Assembly (NCBI RefSeq): GCF_051020985.1
Contig: NW_027475134.1
Span: forward strand, 4,960,001 to 5,024,000
DNA: 64,000 bases
Direction of reading: 5' to 3'
Origin: Nomia melanderi
Lineage: Eukaryota; Arthropoda; Insecta; Hymenoptera; Halictidae
Part shown: positions 37,401 through 51,236 of the stretch, in pieces
Position numbering within the stretch: position 1 is the first letter of the stretch
How the letters are laid out: each line of letters starts with the position of its first letter
Translations under genes and position numbers: made by a program
The notes under the pieces: model-generated
The model's input: only the letters and a program-made list of their open reading frames with translations
Database searches by the model: none
What the model was told of the DNA's origin: nothing

Positions 37401-40400
37401 TCAGGGTCAGGGTAAAATCCAATATATATCTGGTGATATCTCGGGTGCTATTACAGATAGCGCAATAAATCAAAGTGCATTGTCTGTAGTAGGCCCTGGC
37501 GCTTGAATCTGTGCAGCGGGAACGACCTCGGACCTCCAGGGGCGAGACAACCACCTTCTCATGGGGCCGGACACTCAGGGTCAGTGAAAAATCCATTATA
37601 TATCTGCTGATATCTCGGGTGCTATTACAGATAGCGCAATAAATCAAAGTGCATTGTCTGTAGGAGGCCCTGGCGCATGAATCTGTGCAGCGGGAACGAC
37701 CTCGGACCACCAGGGGCCGAGAAAACCACAGTCTCATGGGGCCGGACACTCAGGGTCAGGGGAAAATCCAATATATATCTGGTGATATCTCGGGTGCTAT
37801 TAGAGGTAGCGCAATAAACCAAAGTGAATTATCTGCAGGAGGCCCTGGCGCATGAATCTGTGCAGCGGGAACGACCTCGGACCACCAGGGGCCGAAAATA
37901 CCACAGTCTCATGGGGCCGGACACTCAGGGTCAGGGTAAAATCCAATATATATCTGGTGATATCTCGGGTGCTATTAGAGATAGCGCGATAAACCAAAGT
38001 GCATTGTCTGTAGGAGGCCCTGGCGCATGAATCTGTGCAGCGGGAACGACCTTGGAACACCAGGGACCGAGAAAACCACCGTCTCATGGGGCCGGACACT
38101 CAGGGTCAGTGAAAAATCCAACATATATGTGGTGATATCTCGGGTGCTATTACAGATAGCGCAATAAATCAATGTGCATTGTCTGTAGGAGACCCTGGCG
38201 CATGAACCTGTGCAGCGGGAACGACCTCGGACCACCAGGGGCCGAGAAAACCACAGTCTCATGGGGCCGGACACTCAGGGTCAGGGGAAAATCCAATATA
38301 TATCTGGTGATATCTCGGGTGCTATTAGAGATAGCGCAATAAACCAAAGTGAATTATCTGCAGGAGGCCCTGGCGCATGAATCTGTGCAGCGGGAACGAC
38401 CTCGGACCCCCAGGGGCCGAGAAAACTACCGTCTCATGGGGCCGGTCACTCAGGATCAGTGAAAAATCCAATATATATCTGCTGATATCTCGGGTGCTAT
38501 TACAGATAGCGCAATAAATCAAAGTGCATTGTATGTAGGAGGCCCTGGCGCATGAATCTGTGCAGCGGGAACGACCTCGGACCACCAGGGGCCGAAAAAA
38601 CCGCAGTCTCATGGGGCCGGACACTCAGGTTCAGGGTAAAATCCAATATATATCTGGTGATATCTCGGGTGCTATTACAGATAGCGCAATAAATCAAAGT
38701 GCATTGTCTGTAGTAGGCCCTGGCGCTTGAATCTGTGCAGCGGGAACGACCTCGGACCACCAGGGGCCGAGAAAACGACCGCCTCATGGGGCCGGACACT
38801 CAGGGTCAGTGAAAAATCCAATATATATCTGGTGATATCTCGATTGCTATTACAGATAGCGCAATAAACCAAAGTGAATTATCTGCAGGAGGCCCTGGCG
38901 CATGAATCTGTGCAGCGGGAACGACCTCGGACCACCAGGGGCCGAGAAAACTACCGTCTCATGGGGCCGGTCACTCAGGATCAGTGAAAAATCCAATATA
39001 TATCTGCTGATATCTCGGGTGCTATTAGAGATAGCGCAATAAACCAAAGTGAATTATCTGCAGGAGGCCCTGGCGCATGAATCTGTGCAGCGGGAACGAC
39101 CTCGGACCACCAGGGGCCGAGAAAACGACCGTCTCATGGGGCCGGACACTCAGGGTCAGTGAAAAATCCAATATATATCTGCTGATATCTCGGGTGCTAT
39201 TACAGATAGCGCAATAAATCAAAGTGCATTGTCTGTAGGAGGCCCTGGCGCATGAATCTGTGCAGCGGGAACGACCTCGGACCACCAGGGGCCGAAAAAA
39301 CCGCAGTCTCATGGGGCCGGACACTCAGGGTCAGGGTAAAATCCAAAATATATCTGGTGATATCTCGGGTGCTATTACAGATAGCGCAATAAATCAAAGT
39401 GCATTGTCTGTAGGAGGCCCTGCCGCATGAATCTGAGCAGCGGGAACGACCTCGGACCTCCAGGGGCGAGACAACCACCTTCTCATGGGGCCGGACACTC
39501 AGGGTCAGGGAAAAATCCAATATATAGCTGGTGATATCTCGGCTGCTATTACAGATAGCGCAATAAATCAAAGTGCATTACCTGTAGGAGGCCCTGGCGC
39601 ATGAATCTGTGCAGCGGGAACGTCCTCGGACCTCCAGGGGCCGAGACAACGACCGTCTCATGGGGCCGGACACTCAGGGTCAGGGTAAAATCCAATATAT
39701 ATCTGGTGATATCTCGGGTGCTATTAGAGATAGCGCAATAAACCAAAGTGAATTGTCTGCAGGAGGCCCTGGCGCATGAATCTGTGCAGCGGGAACGACC
39801 TCGGACCACCAGGGGCCGAAAAAACCACAGTCTCATGGGGCCGGACACTCAGGGTCAGGGTAAAATCCAATATATATCTGGTGATATCTCGGGTGCTATT
39901 AGAGATAGCGCAATAAACCAAAGTGCATTGTCTGTAGGAGGCCCTGGCGCATGAATCTGTGCAGCGGGAACGACCTTGGAACACCAGGGACCGAGAAAAC
40001 CACCGTCTCATGGGGCCGGACACTCAGGGTCAGTGAAAAATCCAATATATATGTGGTGATATCTCGGGTGCTATTACAGATAGCGCAATAAATCAATGTG
40101 CATTGTCTGTAGGAGACCCTGGCGCATGAACGTGTGCAGCGGGAACGACCTCGGACCACCAGGGGCCGAGAAAACCACAGTCTCATGGGGCCGGACACTC
40201 AGGGTCAGGGGAAAATCCAATATATATCTGGTGATATCTCGGGTGCTATTAGAGATAGCGCAATAAACCAAAGTGAATTATCTGCAGGAGGCCCTGGCGC
40301 ATGAATCTGTGCAGCGGGAACGACCTCGGACCACCAGGGGCCGAGAAAACTACCGTCTCATGGGGCCGGTCACTCAGGATCAGTGAAAAATCCAATATAT

Positions 40401-42400
40401 ATCTGCTGATATCTCGGGTGCTATTACAGATAGCGCAATAAATCAAAGTGCATTGTATGTAGTTGGCCCTGGCGCATGAATCTGTGCAGCGGGAACGACC
40501 TCGGACCACCAGGGGCCGAAAAAACCGCAGTCTCATCGGGCCGGACACTCAGGGTCAGGGTAAAATCCAATATATATCTGGTGATATCTCGGGTGCTATT
40601 ACAGATAGCGCAATAAATCAAAGTGCATTGTCTGTAGTAGGCCCTGGCGCTTGAATCTGTGCAGCGGGAACGACCTCGGACCTCCAGGGGCGAGACAACC
40701 ACCTTCTCATGGGGCCGGACACTCAGGGTCAGGGAAAAATCCAATATATATCTGGTGATATTTCGGCTGCTATTACAGATAGCGCAATAAATCAAAGTGC
40801 ATTACCTGTAGGATGCCCTGGCGCATGAATCTGTGCAGCGGGAACGTCCTCAGACCTCCAGGGGCCGAGACAACGACCGTCTCATGGGGCCGGACACTCA
40901 GGGTCAGGGTAAAATCCAATATATATCTGGTGATATCTCGGGTGCTATTACAGATAGCGCAATAAATCAAAGTGCATTGTCTGTAGGAGGCCCTGGCGCA
41001 CGAATCTGTGCAGCGGCAACGACCTCGGACCACCAGGGGCCGAGAAAACCACAGTCTCATGGGGCCGGACACTCAGGGTCAGGGGAAAATCCAATATATA
41101 TCTGGTGATATCTCGGGTGTTATTAGAGATAGCGCAATAAACCAAAGTGCATTGTCTGTAGGAGGCCCTGGCGCATGAATCTGTGCAGCGGGAACGACCT
41201 CGGAACACCAGGGACCGAGAAAACCACCGTCTCATGGGGCCGTACACTCAGTGTCAGTGAAAAATCCAATATATATGTGGTGATATCTCGGGTGCTATTA
41301 CAGATAGCGCAATAAATCAAAGTGCATTGTCTGTAGGAGACCCTGGCGCATGAACCTGTGCAGCGGGAACGACCTCGGACCACCAGGGTCCGAGAAAACG
41401 ACCGTCTCATGGGGCCGGACACTCAGGGTCAGGGTAAAATCCAATATATATCTGGTGATATCTCGGGTGCTATTAGAGATAGCGCAATAAACCAAAGTGC
41501 ATTGTCTGTAGGAGGCCCTGGCGCATGAATCTGTGCAGCGGGAACGACCTTGGAACACCAGGTACCGAGAAAACCACCGTCTCATGGGGCCGGACACTCA
41601 GGGTCAGTGAAAAATCCAATATATATGTGGTGATATCTCGGGTGCTATTACAGATAGCGCAATAAATCAATGTGCATTGTCTGTAGGAGACCCTGGCGCA
41701 TGAACCTGTGCAGCGGGAACGACCTCGGACCACCAGGGGCCGAGAAAACCACAGTCTCATGGGGCCGGACACTCAGGGTCAGGGGAAAATCCAATATATA
41801 TCTGGTGATATCTCGGGTGCTATTAGAGATAGCGCAATAAACCAAAGTGAATTATCTGCAGGAGGCCCTGGCGCATGAATCTGTGCAGCGGGAACGACCT
41901 CGGACCACCAGGGGCCGAGAAAACTACCGTCTCATGGGGCCGGTCACTCAGGATCAGTGAAAAATCCAATATATATCTGCTGATATCTCGGGTGCTATTA
42001 CAGATAGCGCAATAAATCAAAGTGCATTGTCTGTAGTAGGCCCTGGCGCTTGAATCTGTGCAGCGGGAACGACCTCGGACCACCAGGGGCCGAGAAAACG
42101 ACCGCCTCATGGGGCCGGACACTCAGGGTCAGTGAAAAATCCAATATATATCTGGTGATATCTCGATTGCTATTACAGATAGCGCAATAAATCAAAGTGC
42201 ATTGTCTGTAGGAGGCCCTGGCGCATGAATCTGTGCAGCGGGAACGACCTCGGACCTCCAGGGGCGAGACAACCACCTTCTCATGGGGCCGGACACTCAG
42301 GGTCAGGGAAAAATCCAATATATATCTGGTGATATTTCGGCTGCTATTACAGATAGCGCAATAAATCAAAGTGCATTACCTGTAGGAGGCCCTGGCGCAT
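34450..42400 (+). repeat. Zone 5 middle: interleaved duplications 3,148 and 3,498 bp apart
   Basis: About 34,520-35,280 matches 38,020-38,780 and again about 41,500-41,980 with shifts of 3,498 bp. About 35,440-37,570 matches 38,590-40,720 with a shift of 3,148 bp. The two shifts differ by 350 bp, exactly two monomers, so one lineage gained or lost two units. Markers include GGAGACC with ACCTG, CTGCTGATATC, AAACCGCAGTC, CTTGAATCTG, CTCGATTGC and the 1-bp-deleted CAGGGGCGAGAC units near 36,315, 37,546, 39,465, 40,690 and 42,255. Confidence 0.82.
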
Positions 42401-44900
42401 GAATCTGTGCAGCGGGAACGTCCTCAGACCTCCAGGGGCCGAGACAACGACCGTCTCATGGGGCCGGACACTCAGGGTCAAGGAAAAATCCAATATATAT
42501 CTGGTGATATCTCGGGTCCTATTACAGATAGCGCAATAAATCAAAGTGCATTGCCTGTAGAGGCCCTGGCGCATGAATCTGTGCAGCGGGAACGTCCTCG
42601 GACCTCCAGGGGCCGAGAAAACCACAGTCTCATGGGGCCGGACACTCAGGGTCAGGGAAAAATACAATATATAGGTGGTGATATCTCGGGTGCTATTACA
42701 GATAGCGCAATAAGTCAAAGTGCATTGTCTGTAGGAGACCCTGGCGCATGAACCTGTGCAGCGGGAACGACCTCGGACAACCAGGGGCCGAGAAAACCAC
42801 AGTCTCATGCGGCCGTTCACTCAGGGTCAGGGAAAAATCCAATATATATCTGGTGATATCTCGGGTACTATTAGAGATAGCGCAATAAACCAAAGTGAAT
42901 TATCTGCAGGAGGCCCTGGCGCATGAATCTGTGCAGCGGGAACGACCTCGGACCACCAGGGGCCGAGAAAACGACCGTCTCATGGGGCCGGACACTCACT
43001 GTCAGTGAAAAATCCAATATATATCTGCTGATATCTCGGGTGCTATTAGAGATAGCGCATTAAACCAAATTGAATTATCTGCAGGAGGCCCTGGTGCATG
43101 AATCTGTGCAGCGGGAACGACCTCGGTTCACCAGGGGCCGAGAAAACGACCGTCTCATGGGGTCGGACACTCAGGGTCAGTGAAAAATCCAATATATATC
43201 TGGTGATATCTCGGCTGATATTACAGATAGCGCAATAAATCAAAGTGCATTACCTGTAGGAGGCCCTGGCGCATGAATCTGTGCAGCGGCAACGTCCTCG
43301 GACCTCCAGGGGCCGAGAAAACCACAGTCTCATGGGGACGGACACTCAGGGTCAGGGGAAAATCCAATATAGATCTGGTGATATCTCGGGTGCTATTACA
43401 GATAGCGCAATAAATCAAAGTGCATTACCTGTAGGAGGCCCTGGCGCATGAATCTGTGCAGCGGGAACGTCCTCGGACCTCCAGGGGCCGAGACAACGAC
43501 CGTCTCATGGGGCCGGACACTCAGGGTCAGGGTAAAATCCAATATATATCTGGTGATATCTCGGGTGCTATTACAGATAGCGCAATAAATCAAAGTGCAT
43601 TGTCTGTAGGAGGCCCTGGCGCATGAATCTGTGCAACGGGAACGACCTCGGACCACCAGGGGCCGAGAAAACCACAGTCTCATGGGGCCGGACACTCAGG
43701 GTCAGGGGAAAATCCAATATATATATGGTGATATCTCGGGTGCTATTACAGATACCGCAATAAATCAAAGTGCATTGTCTGTAGGAGACCCTGGCGCATG
43801 AACCTGTGCAGCGGGAACGACCTCGGACCACCAGGGGCCGAAAAAACCACAGTCTCATGGGGCCGGACACTCAGGGTCAGGGTAAAATCCAATATATATC
43901 TGGTGATATCTCGGGTGCTATTAGAGATAGCGCAATAAACCAAAGTGCATTGTCTGTAGGAGGCCCTGGCGCATGAATCTGTGCAGCGGGAACGACCTCG
44001 GAGCACCAGGGACGAGACAACCACCTTCTCATGGGGCCGGACACTCAGGGTCAGGGAAAAATCCAATATATATCTGGTGATATCTCGGGTCCTATTACAG
44101 ATAGCGCAATAAATCAAAGTGCATTACCTGTAGGAGGCCCTGGCGCATGAATCTGTGCAGCGGGAACGTCCTCGGACCTCCAGGGGCCGAGAAAACCACA
44201 GTCTCATGGGGCCGGACACTCAGGGTCAGGGGAAAATCCAATATAGATCTGGTGATATCTCGGGTGCTATTACAGATAGCGCAATAAATCAAAGTGCATT
44301 ACCTGTAGGAGGCCCTGGCGCATGAATCTGTGCAGCGGGAACGTCCTCGGACCTCCAGGGGCCGAGACAACGACCGTCTCATGGGGCCGGACGCTCAGGG
44401 TCAGGGTAAAATCCAATATATATCTGGCGATATCTCGGGTGCTATTACAGGTAGCGCAATAAATCAAAGTGCATTGTCTGTAGGAGGCCCTGGCGCATGA
44501 ATCTGTGCAGCGGGAACGACCTCGGAACACCAGGGACCGAGAAAACCACCGTCTCATGGGGCCGGACACTCAGGTTCAGTGAAAAATCCAATATATATCT
44601 GGTGATATCTCGGGTGCTATTAGAGATAGCGCAATAAACCAAAGTGAATTATCAGCAGGTGGCCCTGGCGCATGAATCTGTGCAACGGGAGCGACCTCGG
44701 ACCACCAGGGGCCGAGAAAACGACCGTCTCATGGGGCCGGACGCTCAGGGTCAGTGAAAAATCCAATATATATCTGGTGATATCTCGGGTGCTATTAGAG
44801 ATAGCGCAATAAACCAAAGTGAATTATCTGCAGGAGGCCCTGGCGCATGAACCTGTGCAGCGGGAACGACCTCGGACCACCAGGGGCCGAGAAAACGACC
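42400..44900 (+). repeat. Zone 5 right: C-type and BglII units
   Basis: Monomers with ATTACCTG (C type), AACGTCCTCGGACCTCC and GACAACGACC dominate. BglII ends at 43,371 and 44,245 are 874 bp apart. A unit with CCTGTAGAGGCCC near 42,556 has lost one G. The segment about 42,560-42,820 recurs near 51,620-51,910, and 44,210-45,060 is the partner of 1,000-1,900. Confidence 0.75.
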
Positions 44901-45479
44901 GTCTCATGGGGCCGGACGCTCAGGGTCAGTGAAAAATCCAATATATATCTGGTGATATCTCGGGTGCTATTAGAGATAGCGCAATAAACCAAAGTGAATT
45001 ATCTGCAGGAGGCCCTGGCGCATGAATCTGTGCAACGGGAACGACCTCCGACCACCAGGGGCCGAGAAAACAACCGTCTCATGGGGCCGGACACTCAGGG
45101 TCAGTGAAAAATCCAATATATACCTGGTGATATCTCGGCTGCTATTACAGATAGCGCAATAAATCAAAGTGCATTGTCTGTAGAAGGCACTGGCGCATGA
45201 ATCTGTGAAGCGGGAACGACCTCGGACCACCAGGGACGAGACAACCACCATCTCATGGGGCCGGACACTCAGGGTCAGGGGACAATCCAATATATATCTG
45301 GTGATATCTCTGGCGCTATTAGAGATAGCGCAATAAACCAAAGTGAATTATCTGCAGGAGGCCCTGCCGCATGAATCGGTGCAACGGGAACGACCTCGGA
45401 CCACCACGGGCCGAGAAAACCACAGTCTCATGGGGCCGGACACTCAGGGTCAGTGAAAAATCCAATATATATCTGGTGA

Positions 45480-46240
45480 TATCTCGGGTGCTATTACAGA
45501 TAGCGCAATAAATCAAACTGCATTGTCTGTAGGAGGCCCTGGCGCATGAATTTGTGCAGCGGGAACGACCTCGGACCACCAGGGGCCGAGAAAACCAGTC
45601 TCATGGGGCCGGACACTCAGGGTCAGGGGAAAATCCAAAATATATCTGGTGATATCTCGGGTGCTATTAGAGATAGCGCAATAAACCAAAGTGAATTATC
45701 TGCAGGAGGCCCTGGCGCATGAATCTGTGCAACGGGGACGACCTCGGACCACCAGGAGCCGAGAAAACCACAGTCTCATGGGGCCGGACACTCAGGGTCT
45801 GGGCAAAATCCAATATATATCTGGTGATATCTCGGGTGCTATTAGAGATAGCGCAATAAACCAAAGTGAATTATCTGCAGGAGGCCCTGGCGCATGAATC
45901 TGTGCAGCGGGAACGACCTCGGTCCACTAGGGGCCGAGAAAACCACCGTCTCATGGGGCTGGACACTCAGGTTGAGGGAAATATCCAATATATATCCGGT
46001 GATATCTCGGGTGCTATTGCAGATAGCGCAATAAATCAAAGTGCATTTTTAGTAGGAGGCCCCGGCGCATGAATCTGTGCAACGGGAACGACCTCGGACC
46101 ACCAGGGGCCGAGGAGACCACCGTCTCATGGGGCCGGACACTCAGGGTCAGTGAAAAATCCAATATATATCTGGTGATATCTTGGGTGCTGTTAGAGATA
46201 GCGCAATAAACCAAAGTGAATTATCTGCAGGAGGCCCTGG
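45480..46240 (+). repeat. 0.75-kb block, copy 1 (others at 48,970, 54,040 and 55,610)
   Basis: Five units in fixed order: AATTTGTGC; the 2-bp-deleted unit with CCAAAATATATC; AACGGGGACG with CAGGAGCCG and GGGCAAAATCC; CCACTAGGGGCC with CAGGTTGAGG; and GCATTTTTAGTAGG with CCGAGGAGACC. The same order occurs at about 48,970-49,730, 54,040-54,800 and 55,610-56,370, and its left half again at 59,280-59,630. Spacings are 3,494, 5,067, 1,571 and 3,670 bp. Confidence 0.88.
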
Positions 46241-46929
46241 CGCATGAATCTGTGCAGCGGGAACGACCTCGGACCCGTAGGGGCCGAGAAAATCACCGTC
46301 TCATGGGGCCGGACAGTCAGGGTCAGGGAAAAATCCTATATATATCTGGTGATAACTTGAGTGCTATTAGAGATAGCGCAATAAATCAAAGTGCATTGTC
46401 TGTAGGAGGCCCTGGCGCATGAATCTGTGCAGCGGGAACGACCTCGCACCACCAGGGGCCGAGAAAACAACCGTCTCATGGGGCCGGACACTCAGGGTCA
46501 GGGAAAAATCCAATATATATCTGGTGATATCTCGGGTGCTATTACAGATAGCGCAATAAATCAAAGTGCATTACTTGTAGGAGGCCCTGGCGCATGAATC
46601 TGTGCAGCGGGAACGACCTCGGACCAGCAGGGGCCGAGAAAACCAGTCTCATGGGGCCGGACACTCAGGGTCAGGGGAAAATCCAATATATATCTGGTGA
46701 TATCTCGGGTGCTATTAGAGATAGCGCAATAAACCAAAGTGAATTATCTGCAGGAGGCCCTGGCGCATGAATCTGTGCAACGGGGACGACCTCGGACCAC
46801 CAGGAGCCGAGAAAACCACCATCTCATGGGGCCGGACACTCAGGGTCAGGGCAAAATCCAATATATATCTGGTGATATCTCGGGTGCTATTAGAGATAGC
46901 GCAATAAACCAACGTGAATTATCTGCAGG

Positions 46930-48390
46930 AGGCCCTGGCGCATGAATCTGTGCAACGGGAACGACCTCGGACCACCAGGGGCCGAGAAAACCACAGTCTC
47001 ATGGGGCCGGACACTCAGGGTCAGGGGAAAATCCAATATATATATGGTGATATCTCGGGTGCTATTACAGATACCGCAATAAATCAAAGTGCATTGTCTG
47101 TAGGAGACCCTGGCGCATGAACCTGTGCAGCGGGAACGACCTCGGACCACCAGGGGCCGAGAAAACGACCGTCTCATGGGGCCGGACGCTCAGGGTCAGG
47201 GAAAAATCCAATATATAGGTGGTGATATCTCGGGTGCTATTACAGATAGCGCAATAAATGAAAGTGCATTGTCTGTAGGAGATCCTGGCGCATGAACCTG
47301 TGCAGCGGGAACGACCTCGGACCACCAGGGGCCGAGAAAACCACAGTCTCATGGGGCCGTTCACTCAGGGTCAGGGAAAAATCCAATATATATCTGATGA
47401 TATCTCGGGTGCTATTAGAGATAGCGCAATAAACCAAAGTGTATTATCTGCAGGAGGCCCTGGCGCATGAATGTGTGCAGCGGGAACGACCTCGGACCAC
47501 CAGGGGCCGAGAAAACCGCAGTCTCATGGGGCCGGACACTCAGGGTCAGGGAAAAATCCAATACATATCTGGTGATATCTCGGGCGCTATTAGAGATAGC
47601 GCAATAAACCAAAGTTAGTTATCTGTAGGAGGCCCTGGCGCATGAATCTGTGCAGCGGGAACGACCTCGGACCACCAGGGGCCGAGAAAACCACCGTCCC
47701 GAGGGGCCGGACACTTAGGGTCAGTGAAAAATCCAATATATACCTGGTGATATCTTGGGTGCTATTACAGATATCGCAATAAATCAAAGTGAATTATCTG
47801 CAGGAGGCCCTGGCGCATGAATCTGTGCAACGGGAACGACCTCGGACCACCAGGGGCCGAAAAAACCACAGTCTCATCGGGCCGGACACTCAGGGCCAGG
47901 GAAAAATCCAATATATATCTGGTGATATCTTGGGTGCTGCTAGAGATAGCGCAATAAACCAAGTGAGTTATCTGCAGGAGGCCCTGGCGCATGAATCTGT
48001 GCAGCGGGAACGACCTCGGACCCGTAGGGGCCGAGAAAATCACCGTCTCATGGGGCCGGACAGTCAGGGTCAGGGAAAAATCCTATATATATCTGGTGAT
48101 TTCTTGGGTGCTATTAGCTATAGCGCAATAAATCAAAGTGCATTGTCTGTAGGAGGCCCTGGCGCATGAATCTGTGCAGCGGGAACGACCTCGGACCACC
48201 AGGGGCCGAGAAAACAACCGTCTCATGGGGCCGGACACTCAGGGTCAGTGAAAAATCCAATATATACCTGGTGATATCTCGGCTGCTATTACAGATAGCG
48301 CAATAAATCAAAGTGCATTGTCTGTAGAAGGCACTGGCGCATGAATCTGTGAAGCGGGAACGACCTCGGACCACCAGGGACGAGACAACC
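46930..48390 (+). repeat. 1.46-kb block, copy 1 (partner 52,170-53,630)
   Basis: About eight units repeat with a shift of 5,242 bp (30 monomers minus 8 bp). Markers: TATATATGGTG, GATACCGCAATAAATC, ATATATAGGTGG, CCGTTCACTC, CTGATGATATC, GTGTATTATC, AATACATATC, AAAGTTAGTTATC and TGATTTCTTGGG. I noticed only a few differences, for example CATCGGG against CATGGGG (47,878 / 53,120) and ATTAGCTA against ATTAGCGA. Confidence 0.88.
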
Positions 48391-51185
48391 ACCATCTCAT
48401 GGGGCCGGACACTCAGGGTCAGGGGACAATCCAATATATATCTGGTGATATCTCTGGCGCTATTAGAGATAGCGCAATAAACCAAAGTGAATTATCTGCA
48501 GGAGGCCCTGCCGCATGAATCGGTGCAACGGGAACGACCTCGGACCACCACGGGCCGAGAAAACCACAGTCTCATGGGGCCGGACACTCAGGGTCAGTGA
48601 AAAATCCAATATATATCTGGTGATATCTCGGGTGCTATTAGTGATAGCGCAATAAACCAAAGTGAATTGTCTGCAAGAGGCCCTGGTGCATGAATCTGTG
48701 CAGCGGGAACGACCTCGGATCACCAGGGGCCGAGAAAACCACCATCTCATGGGGCCGGACACTCAGGTTCAGGGGAAAATCCAATATATATCTGGTGATA
48801 TCTCGGGTGCTATTAGAGATAGCGCAATAAACCAAAGTGCATTGTCTGCAGAAAGCCCTGGCGCATGATTCTGTGCAACGGGAACGACCTCGGACCACCA
48901 GGGGCCGCGAAAACCACAGTCTCATGGGGCCGGACACTCAGGGTCAGGGGAAAATCCAATATATATCTAGTGATATCTCGGGTGCTATTACAGATAGCGC
49001 AATAAATCAAACTGCATTGTCTGTAGGAGGCCCTGGCGCATGAATTTGTGCAGCGGGAACGACCTCGGACCACCAGGGGCCGAGAAAACCAGTCTCATGG
49101 GGCCGGACACTCAGGGTCAGGGGAAAATCCAAAATATATCTGGTGATATCTCGGGTGCTATTAGAGATAGCGCAATAAACCAAAGTGAATTATCTGCAGG
49201 AGGCCCTGGCGCATGAATCTGTGCAACGGGGACGACCTCGGACCACCAGGAGCCGAGAAAACCACAGTCTCATGGGGCCGGACACTCAGGGTCTGGGCAA
49301 AATCCAATATATATCTGGTGATATCTCGGGTGCTATTAGAGATAGCGCAATAAACCAAAGTGAATTATCTGCAGGAGGCCCTGGCGCATGAATCTGTGCA
49401 GCGGGAACGACCTCCGTCCACTAGGGGCCGAGAAAACCACCGTCTCATGGGGCTGGACACTCAGGTTGAGGGAAATATCCAATATATATCCGGTGATATC
49501 TCGGGTGCTATTGCAGATAGCGCAATAAATCAAAGTGCATTTTTAGTAGGAGGCCCCGGCGCATGAATCTGTGCAACGGGAACGACCTCGGACCACCAGG
49601 GGCCGAGGAGACCACCGTCTCATGGGGCCGGACACTCAGGGTCAGTGAAAAATCCAATATATATCTGGTGATATCTTGGGTGCTGTTAGAGATAGCGCAA
49701 TAAACCAAAGTGAATTATCTGCAGGAGGCCCTGGCGCATGAATCTGTGCAGCGGGAACGACCTCGGACAACCAGGGGCCGAGAAAGCCACAGTCTCATGG
49801 GGCTGGACACTCAGGGTTAGGGAAAAATCCAATATATATCTGGTGATATCTCGGGTGCTATTACAGATAGTACAATAAATCAAAGTGCACTGTCTGTAGG
49901 AGGCCCTGGCGCATGAATCTGTGCAGCGGGAACAACCTCGGACCACCAGGGGCCGAGAAAACCACCGTCTCATGGGGCCGGACAGTCAGGGTCAGGGAAA
50001 AATCCTATATATATCTGGTGATAACTTGAGTGCTATTAGAGATAGCGCAATAAATCAAAGTGCATTGTCTGTAGGAGGCCCTGGCGCATGAATCTGTGCA
50101 GCGGGAACGACCTCGCACCACCAGGGGCCGAGAAAACAACCGTCTCATGGGGCCGGACACTCAGGGTCAGGGAAAAATCCAATATATATCTGGTGATATC
50201 TCGGGTGCTATTACAGATAGCGCAATAAATCAAAGTGCATTACTTGTAGGAGGCCCTGGCGCATGAATCTGTGCAGCGGGAACGACCTCGGACCAGCAGG
50301 GGCCGAGAAAACCAGTCTCATGGGGCCGGACACTCAGGGTCAGGGGAAAATCCAATATATATCTGGTGATATCTCGGGTGCTATTAGAGATAGCGCAATA
50401 AACCAAAGTGAATTATCTGCAGGAGGCCCTGGCGCATGAATCTGTGCAACGGGGACGACCTCGGACCACCAGGAGCCGAGAAAACCACCATCTCATGGGG
50501 CCGGACACTCAGGGTCAGGGCAAAATCCAATATATATCTGGTGATATCTCGGGTGCTATTAGAGATAGCGCAATAAACCAACGTGAATTATCTGCAGGAG
50601 GCCCTGGCGCATGAATCTGTGCAGCGGGAACGGCCTCGGACCACCAGGGGCGAGACAACCACCGTCTCATGGGGCCGGACACTCAGGGTCAGGGAAAAAT
50701 CCAATATATATCTGGTGATATCTCGGGTGCTATTACAGATAGCGCAATAAATCAAAGTGCATTACTTGTAGGAGGCCCTGGCGCATGAATCTGTGCAGCG
50801 GGAACGACCTCGGACGACCAGGGGCCGAGAAAACCACAGTCTCATGGGGCAGGACACTCAGGGTCAGGGGAAAATCCAATATATATCTGGTGATATCTCG
50901 GGTGCTATCAGAGATAGCGCAATAAACAAAAGTGAATTATCTGCAGGAGGCCCTGCCGCATGAATCGGTGCAGCGGGAACGACCTCGGATAACCAGGGGC
51001 CGAGAAAACCACCATCTCATGGGGCCGGACACTCAGGTTCAGGGGAAAATCCAATATATGTCTGGTGATATCTCGGGTGCTATTAGAGATAGCGCAATAA
51101 ATCAAAGTGCATTGTCTGTAGGAGGCACTGGCGAATGAATCTGTGCAGCAGGAACGACCTCGGAACACCAGGGGCCGAGAAAATT

Positions 51186-51236
51186 AGTGATATTCGGAAT
51201 CCGTCACCCAAGGTCATGTAAAAATGCAGCATATAT
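51186..51236 (+). repeat. Patch-variant monomer segment (copy 8 of 8)
   Basis: The only patch-variant unit in zone 6. It has the older right edge (GCAGCATAT) and the CACTGGCGAATG and CAGCAGGAACG left context of the 11-15 kb copies, plus its own change at the left edge (AAATTAGTGATATTC). It thus combines features of both patch lineages. Confidence 0.85.
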
